DNA of 10,878 nucleotides from Fidelibacterota bacterium (GTDB taxonomy: Bacteria > Fidelibacterota > UBA2242). Positions 6,729 through 10,878 of the stretch are shown here, piece by piece. Within the stretch, counting starts at the first letter, position 1. Each line of letters starts with the position of its first letter. Under the pieces are notes generated by a model, which was not told the DNA's origin, searched no databases, and saw only the letters and a list, made by a program, of their open reading frames with translations. Where the stretch lies: the NCBI GenBank assembly GCA_003527965.1, contig DPVY01000102.1, positions 1 through 10,878 of the forward strand, in the 5' to 3' direction. The position numbers were made by a program, and so were the translations under genes.

Positions 6729-7910
6729 ATGCCACGGATGAAAGACGTCTTAAAATCTTACGATAATCTAAAAAAAGAGCCCGAAAAGCCCGACGGCGAA
6801 TTCACTCCCCCTCCCGCCTCAGGAAGCGGCATGAGTGGTCTTGATGCAATTCGGCAAGCAATTCAATCTCAGCTTAAAAAGCAAAAAACCGAAACAACTC
6901 AAACTTCACCGCCTCCGGCAACCCCGCAATCGACAATTAATAGAAACAAGGCTATTTTAGAAACCAAGGCAATACCGGTACCCCGGATCCCGACTCAAAA
7001 ACAAGACATAAAGCCGCTGGCGATAGATGATGAACAAGCCTCTACCCAACTTTATATGACGTTGCACCGATCCTTTGAAAGAATCACGACTGATATTACA
7101 AATAATATTCCGATTGACCCTAAGCCTCTCATAGAATCAATACCTGATTTTTGCACCTCTATTGAACAAAATGAATACATCTTTCTTAAAGCCATCCAAC
7201 GCAAAAGGTATGCAACATGGGTTATATCTCATTCAATAAACGTAGGAGTATTTAGCGTAAAAATTGGCTTAGGGCTGAGGTACGAAAAAAACAAACTGCA
7301 ACAACTTGCTTTAGCGGCATTTTTACACGATGTCGGTATGATTAAGGTCCCTAACAAAATCCTTTTCAAACATGGGAAATTAGAACCTTCCGAATTCGAG
7401 GTGATTCGTCAACACCCGATTCAGGGGTATGAAATCATCAAACATCTAAAAAATGATTATTCCTACGTTATCGATACTACTTATCAGGAGCATGAACGGG
7501 AAGATGGGTCCGGATATCCGCAGGGGCTTAAGGGAGACGAAATAGCCGAATTTGCAAAAGTTGTCGGTATTGCCGATGTTTTTGAAGCATTAGTGCATGG
7601 CAGAGCCTATCGGGAAGGCTATATTACATATCATGCAATTCAAAAAATCATTGAAAATAAATCAAAACAGTTTAATCCAAAAATAATCCGTGGACTGGTT
7701 AACAGCATATCCATGTTCCCAATCGGAAGCTATGTTGAATTGAACTCCGGTGAAATCGCACGGGTCATATCAATTAATAAACCAAGACCGGTTCGACCGA
7801 TCGTTGAAATAATCGAAGACGCCAATAAAAAGAAACTTGAGACTCCTCTGCGTATTAATCTCGAAGAAGAGCCTCTCTTATATATATCAAAACCGATTGC
7901 CATCGACTAA
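6729..7910 (+). CDS. HD-GYP domain protein with proline-rich N-terminal region
   Basis: This 393-residue protein has no membrane helix. Residues 1-100 are low-complexity and rich in Pro, Lys and Gln (PPPASGSG, TSPPPATPQ, PVPRIP). About 105-160 is a helical linker. The HD-GYP domain spans about 160-325, with H168 (SHSINVG), H200-D201 (LHDVGMIKVP), H229 (RQHPIQG), HEREDGSGYP (255-264) and D283 (IADVFEAL). A C-terminal beta tail (FPIGSYVELNSGEIARV) is usual after such domains. HD-GYP proteins hydrolyse c-di-GMP, lowering its level or acting as sensors of it. One metal-site histidine is altered: the usual HHE reads E254-H255-E256, which could change metal loading. The gene starts 6 bp after the ATPase stop (likely co-translated), and its stop codon overlaps that of the convergent gene. 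Confidence 0.9.
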   Translation: MPRMKDVLKSYDNLKKEPEKPDGEFTPPPASGSGMSGLDAIRQAIQSQLKKQKTETTQTSPPPATPQSTINRNKAILETKAIPVPRIPTQKQDIKPLAIDDEQASTQLYMTLHRSFERITTDITNNIPIDPKPLIESIPDFCTSIEQNEYIFLKAIQRKRYATWVISHSINVGVFSVKIGLGLRYEKNKLQQLALAAFLHDVGMIKVPNKILFKHGKLEPSEFEVIRQHPIQGYEIIKHLKNDYSYVIDTTYQEHEREDGSGYPQGLKGDEIAEFAKVVGIADVFEALVHGRAYREGYITYHAIQKIIENKSKQFNPKIIRGLVNSISMFPIGSYVELNSGEIARVISINKPRPVRPIVEIIEDANKKKLETPLRINLEEEPLLYISKPIAID

Positions 7911-9292
7911 TCCCTCAAGTTCCGATCATCTCCGAGATTTTGATCAACTAATCCATTAAAATCAGAATTGCCGAGCGCAATATTGACCTGAATAGCCAGG
8001 GATGTTAGGGTATTCAGGTTTTTTTCATCAAAAGCATAACTGTATTTTTTCGCCGAATATAAAATTCCCACCACCCGACTATCCTTGATAAGAGGAACAG
8101 CTAAAAGAGATTTCCATTTAATATTTAATAAGCGTAAATGCGCGGTACGATCATCTTTTGAAACATTATGTATAAGCACCGGTTCTTTATTTTCAATAAC
8201 CCGGTGACCCAAACTGCGCCCAGCCGGTTGACTGAGGATATTTTTATCAATGTCCGATAAATTAACTGAAGCTACTATTGGCGAGCCTTGGGATTCCTGT
8301 CTTCCCATTTCGAGCCAGCACGCATCCGATTCAGTTAATTTGCAGGCATATTGTACGATTGAATCAAAGACTTGTTGAATATTCTCATTCGCACTTATCA
8401 TCTGACTGATTTTTGTAATTGAAACAATTTCCGCCGATACACGATCATACAACGAGGCCGCGGGCAACCGGAGAAGAAATCCAAGAAACGACAATATCAG
8501 ATAAATATTAATAAAGGCAAAAGTCGACAACGTGAATCCTTTTACAATTGTGCTATATGCATATACCGGCATTAATAATCGGGAACTCATGAGATACAGG
8601 CTAACCGGCAGTAGTACAAGGATAAGACCGAATCCGATATATTTTTCTTTTTTATTAAATATGTCAAGCCAGGGTTGATGGCAGCCAATCAGAAAGGATA
8701 ACATTAATATTATCCCGCCCAGAATCCATGTAATCGAGGTAATGTTCCCCTGAAGTATAGTAGTCTGCTCAAAAGAATACCGGTCTTCAATAAAAAATAA
8801 TACCGTAGAGAATAGTAAAATCGACCACACCAGCACTCGAAATTCAAAAATAGAGAATTTACCGGGTTTAGTATATAACAAATTTCGTATTAACAGCAAT
8901 AAAAAATATAGAATTGCTATTGTCGAAAGTGTACAAAATGTAGAAAATGCATTCCAGACCAAAGGATATTCTGCAAGAAAAGGATTGTTATCCCAAAGCA
9001 CCAGATACTTTTTTAGGACAAGATATGGAAGGAAAACCAGTAAAAAAAGGGCAATGACAGAGCCCCAGATAAATAACAGATTTTGCTTTATGTTGAGCTT
9101 CAGCCTGTTAAAAATCGATTTGTTAACCGAATAAAGAATCAGAAAAGCGATAATAATCGTCAGCTCGCGTTCAAACCGGTATATTTTTATAAACGAGGAG
9201 ACATGATAAAAGGTTGTATCAACGAGTAGAATAAACAGGAGCAGAATCAGCACCAGAAATGAAAGCAGGCATGTTTTAATATAGTATTTCAT
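7907..9292 (-). CDS. Eight-helix membrane protein with C-terminal GAF domain (PrsK-like N-terminal part, no kinase)
   Basis: This 461-residue protein has about eight membrane helices in its first 275 residues (roughly 6-24, 43-57, 72-93, 116-136, 151-168, 186-204, 218-234, 250-273). A helical linker (SAEIVSITKISQMIS) follows, then a GAF domain (about 300-441) recognisable by DACWLEMG, LGHRVIENKEPVLIHNV, SLLAVPLI and VVGILYSAK. After LAIQVNIALGN it ends in a 20-residue polar tail. Membrane helices plus GAF is the layout of the PrsK sensor kinase of XrtA/PEP-CTERM loci, but there is no HisKA/HATPase, GGDEF or phosphatase domain. The gene stop (TAG at 7909-7907) overlaps the HD-GYP stop, so no missing domain follows. 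It is probably a signal-input protein that acts through a partner. The ATG at 9292 has no clear ribosome site, so the start is uncertain. The PrsK comparison rests on architecture and context only. Confidence 0.8.
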   Translation of the reverse strand: MKYYIKTCLLSFLVLILLLFILLVDTTFYHVSSFIKIYRFERELTIIIAFLILYSVNKSIFNRLKLNIKQNLLFIWGSVIALFLLVFLPYLVLKKYLVLWDNNPFLAEYPLVWNAFSTFCTLSTIAILYFLLLLIRNLLYTKPGKFSIFEFRVLVWSILLFSTVLFFIEDRYSFEQTTILQGNITSITWILGGIILMLSFLIGCHQPWLDIFNKKEKYIGFGLILVLLPVSLYLMSSRLLMPVYAYSTIVKGFTLSTFAFINIYLILSFLGFLLRLPAASLYDRVSAEIVSITKISQMISANENIQQVFDSIVQYACKLTESDACWLEMGRQESQGSPIVASVNLSDIDKNILSQPAGRSLGHRVIENKEPVLIHNVSKDDRTAHLRLLNIKWKSLLAVPLIKDSRVVGILYSAKKYSYAFDEKNLNTLTSLAIQVNIALGNSDFNGLVDQNLGDDRNLRD

Positions 9293-9497
9293 CGGAATAG
9301 CATTTACAAACTGGTTTTGCCCATCAATTTGGGAAACAGATACCGGTCACAGCCAGATATTTCCTTCCATTTTTACTATTTGGGGAGATAAAATCATACT
9401 TGTCCATATACTTTCAATAAGCACTCAATTTACTAATATTTTTAAATTATTCACTAAAATCGGCAGATAATCGAAAAAAGAGTAATAGCGAAGAGAG
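9293..9497. other. AT-rich intergenic region between panD and the GAF gene
   Basis: About 205 bases lie downstream of panD and upstream of the membrane GAF gene, both on the minus strand. The stretch is AT-rich and should contain the promoter of the GAF gene. I find no convincing -35/-10 pair: the nearest is TTATTG, 16 bases, then TATGAT on the minus strand, which matches poorly at -35. There is no clear hairpin terminator behind panD, no repeat and no open frame. Confidence 0.5.
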
Positions 9498-9848
9498 TTA
9501 TTCAGGGTTATTATCTGAATCAAGTGTCACAATAGTTGGTTCCCATGACCCTGCTTCCGCCTCGGGAATATGGGTATAAGCAATAATAATCACGAGATCA
9601 CCTTTATGGGCCAGTCGCGCCGCTGCACCATTAATACAGATCTCTTTTTTACCCCTTTCACCTTCGATGACATAGGTTTCAAATCGCAATCCGTTATTCA
9701 GATTAAGAACCTGAACTTTTTCATAAATATATAAATTGGCGGCCTCAATGAGGTCTTTATCAATCGTTATACTGCCTTCGTAATCCAACTCAGTTCCGGT
9801 AACGATCGCCCGATGAAGCTTGGATTTTAAAACTGTTACTAAATTCAT
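9498..9848 (-). CDS. panD: Aspartate 1-decarboxylase (proenzyme)
   Basis: This 116-residue cytoplasmic enzyme makes beta-alanine from L-aspartate for pantothenate and coenzyme A synthesis. It is translated as a proenzyme that cuts itself between Gly25 and Ser26 (YEGSITID), the serine becoming the pyruvoyl cofactor. Other active-site residues known from E. coli PanD are in place: K10 (KSKLHR), Y23, R55 and Y59 (NNGLRFETYVI). The GERG and NGAAARL...GD segments are typical. The ATG at 9848 was chosen over an upstream TTG (9863) because AAGGA lies seven bases before it and the N-terminus then aligns with the family. panB and panC are not adjacent. It is divergent from the PAP2 gene and probably has its own promoter. 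Confidence 0.95.
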   Translation of the reverse strand: MNLVTVLKSKLHRAIVTGTELDYEGSITIDKDLIEAANLYIYEKVQVLNLNNGLRFETYVIEGERGKKEICINGAAARLAHKGDLVIIIAYTHIPEAEAGSWEPTIVTLDSDNNPE

Positions 9849-9881
9849 TAAACATTCCTTCAAATCTGCAATTTACATTTG

Positions 9882-9910
9882 AATTTAAGGATTAAATAGC
9901 AGCTTTTCAA
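9882..9910 (-). promoter_or_regulatory. Candidate sigma-70-type promoter for panD
   Basis: On the minus strand TTGAAA (9910-9905) is separated by 17 bases from TAAATT (9887-9882). The -35 matches the consensus at five of six positions and the -10 at four of six. A start of transcription near 9875 would leave about 27 bases of leader including the AAGGA ribosome site of panD. In AT-rich DNA such matches occur by chance, and the promoter rules of this organism are unknown. Confidence 0.35.
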
Positions 9911-10042
9911 TATCCAATCCGGCTGAAATGCTTTGATCGATAGCGGTCATATTCATTTCATGGTTTTAATTAATATGTTCTGTGACTATATTACTGGCAG
10001 GAATATATTTCCGGAAAGGATATTTGAGTTGGCCCAAGACAA

Positions 10043-10621
10043 ATGCTAATCAGCATAATTAAAATCGACACGGCTCTATTCTACCTTGTAAATCACAAAA
10101 TGGCAAATCCTTTTTTTGACTGGATCATGCCTATTATCACCAACCAGTGGAATTGGGCAATCCCGATTATTTTAATCTGGGGCGCGATGCTATTATTCGG
10201 CAATAAAAAAGCAAGAATTGCGGCTTTGCTTATTTTCCTTACAGTATCTGCCACCGATCCGATATGCGCCCGGGTATTAAAACCAACTTTTAAACGCATA
10301 CGCCCATCGAGATCAATAGAAGACGTCCGCCTGTTGGTAAAAAGAGGGGGGAAATACGGCTTCCCCTCCAACCACGCCGCAAATGTCACCGGTGCAATGA
10401 TGATATTACTGTATTTTTTCAGAAGATATAAATATGCTTTCGCTTCGATAGCCTTATTAATTTCTTACAGCCGCGTATACGTCGGAGTTCATTATCCCGC
10501 TGATGTATTTTTCGGAATACTTGTTGGAGTAATATTTGCCCTGTTTTGGATATATGTCTGGATCGTTGTTTCTAATCATTTATCAAAAAAAGAAAAATAT
10601 TTCTTAACTATTTCTGAATAA
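10043..10621 (+). CDS. PAP2-superfamily membrane lipid phosphatase
   Basis: This 192-residue integral membrane phosphatase has about five to six helices and the full PAP2 (type 2 phosphatidic acid phosphatase) signature: K80-PTFKRI-R87-P88 (KX6RP), P108-S-N-H111 (in place of the commoner PSGH) and S143-R144-X5-H150-X3-D154 (SRVYVGVHYPAD). H150 is the expected phosphorylated nucleophile and H111 the acid/base. Members remove phosphate from phosphatidate, phosphatidylglycerol phosphate or undecaprenyl pyrophosphate on the outer side of the cytoplasmic membrane. Recycling of the carrier used by the PNPT enzyme is a reasonable guess here. The ATG at 10043 is the first start after an in-frame TGA at 10025. 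It has no good ribosome site; the only GGAAAGGA lies about 22 bases upstream. Asn in PSNH is seen in some active members, so it is not proof of inactivity. Confidence 0.92.
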   Translation: MLISIIKIDTALFYLVNHKMANPFFDWIMPIITNQWNWAIPIILIWGAMLLFGNKKARIAALLIFLTVSATDPICARVLKPTFKRIRPSRSIEDVRLLVKRGGKYGFPSNHAANVTGAMMILLYFFRRYKYAFASIALLISYSRVYVGVHYPADVFFGILVGVIFALFWIYVWIVVSNHLSKKEKYFLTISE

Positions 10622-10667
10622 TAAGTAGATTACATCTGAATATGAACACTTAAAGCGGAGTTCATTA

Positions 10668-10793
10668 ATGACGAATCACCATCGGAAAAGAAAAAAACTG
10701 TTCCAACTGACCGAGGGCGTCAAAACCGGATTGTATATTTTGTTAAGTCTTATGGTTTTTTATATCATTCTCTTCAAGGTCTGGGGCTGTTAG
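10668..10793 (+). CDS. 41-residue single-helix membrane protein, unknown
   Basis: This short gene lies 46 bp after the PAP2 stop. It has a GGAG seven bases before its ATG. The protein starts with a strongly basic stretch (HHRKRKK), then LFQLTEGVKTG, then one long hydrophobic segment (about 22-37, LYILLSLMVFYIILF) and ends KVWGC. The basic N-terminus predicts N-in orientation. I recognise no family. The good ribosome site, the clear basic-then-hydrophobic pattern and the position behind a membrane phosphatase gene favour a real small protein, possibly co-transcribed with it. A second frame across the same bases stays open to the window end but has no ATG start. Confidence 0.5.
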   Translation: MTNHHRKRKKLFQLTEGVKTGLYILLSLMVFYIILFKVWGC

Positions 10794-10878
10794 GTCTAAA
10801 ACCGGTGTTCAGTTTTAATCAATCCTGGATTCAAGTGTTAAGTGCAACAATTAGCGCCTCCAAAAAATACCTGATTAG

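Noticed and set aside
9987..9992. TATATT as a -10 element for the PAP2 gene.
   Set aside because: The bases 16 to 18 upstream give at most three matches to a -35 element, and TATATT is common in this AT-rich spacer.
10031..10046. TGGCCC...GC as a sigma-54 (-24/-12) promoter before the PAP2 gene.
   Set aside because: The GG and GC are 12 bases apart rather than 10, and the GC lies inside the coding start.
10093..10389. Minus-strand 98-codon open frame opposite the PAP2 gene.
   Set aside because: It is a shadow of the PAP2 frame, whose catalytic motifs lie on the plus strand.
10822..10870. GGAGG on the minus strand followed by TTG and an 11-codon frame.
   Set aside because: No gene follows on that strand for a leader peptide to control, and the frame is too short to support.
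10670..10878. Second plus-strand frame open across the 41-codon gene to the window end (contains GLGLLGLKPVFSFNQSW).
   Set aside because: It has no ATG start and no ribosome site before a usable start. Its residue make-up before 10760 looks like a frame shadow of the small basic/hydrophobic protein. It is cut by the window edge, so it cannot be settled.
10831..10878. Minus-strand frame entering from the right edge, reading LIRYFLEALIVALNT and then a TGA stop at 10833-10831.
   Set aside because: Only 15 residues are visible, too few to tell the end of a convergent gene from chance. The next bases outside the window would decide it.

Overview
The window is a stretch of AT-rich bacterial chromosome with tightly packed genes, most of them concerned with making cell-surface glycan and handling its lipid carrier. 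Signs of a Gram-negative cell are a WbqC-family gene within an O-antigen-like gene set, a secreted PHP protein with a membrane hairpin, an ExeA/GspA-type ATPase and an HD-GYP protein. The genus cannot be named from the sequence. The mix would suit an uncultured member of the FCB group or a similar lineage, but that is only an impression. No rRNA, tRNA, insertion sequence, CRISPR array or phage gene was seen.

Layout. Positions 2-5887 hold a plus-strand glycan block: the C-terminal part of a GT-B glycosyltransferase (cut by the window edge), a membrane PHP-domain protein, then WbqC, a PIG-L/LmbE deacetylase, a DegT/DnrJ/EryC1/StrS aminotransferase and a WecA/TagO-type polyprenyl-phosphate sugar-phosphate transferase. 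WbqC, deacetylase and aminotransferase genes are joined by two ATGA stop/start overlaps. One small minus-strand membrane-protein gene (2094-2279) splits the block. Positions 5925-7910 hold a likely two-gene unit: an ExeA/GspA-like AAA ATPase and, 6 bp later, an HD-GYP protein with a long proline-rich N-terminal region. A convergent gene (7907-9292, minus) overlaps the HD-GYP stop and encodes an eight-helix membrane protein ending in a GAF domain with no output domain. Next come panD (minus) and, divergently, a PAP2-family lipid phosphatase (plus) followed by a 41-codon single-helix membrane protein.

How the genes may work together (inference). The PNPT enzyme would start a glycan on undecaprenyl phosphate. 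The deacetylase, aminotransferase, WbqC and glycosyltransferase would modify or extend the sugar, and the PAP2 enzyme could recycle undecaprenyl pyrophosphate. The AAA ATPase, HD-GYP protein and membrane GAF protein resemble the regulatory end of exopolysaccharide loci such as XrtA/PEP-CTERM loci. Here, however, the ATPase is paired with a putative c-di-GMP phosphodiesterase, and the membrane sensor has no kinase. This is the least ordinary part of the window. panD (pantothenate synthesis) appears to be an unrelated housekeeping gene.
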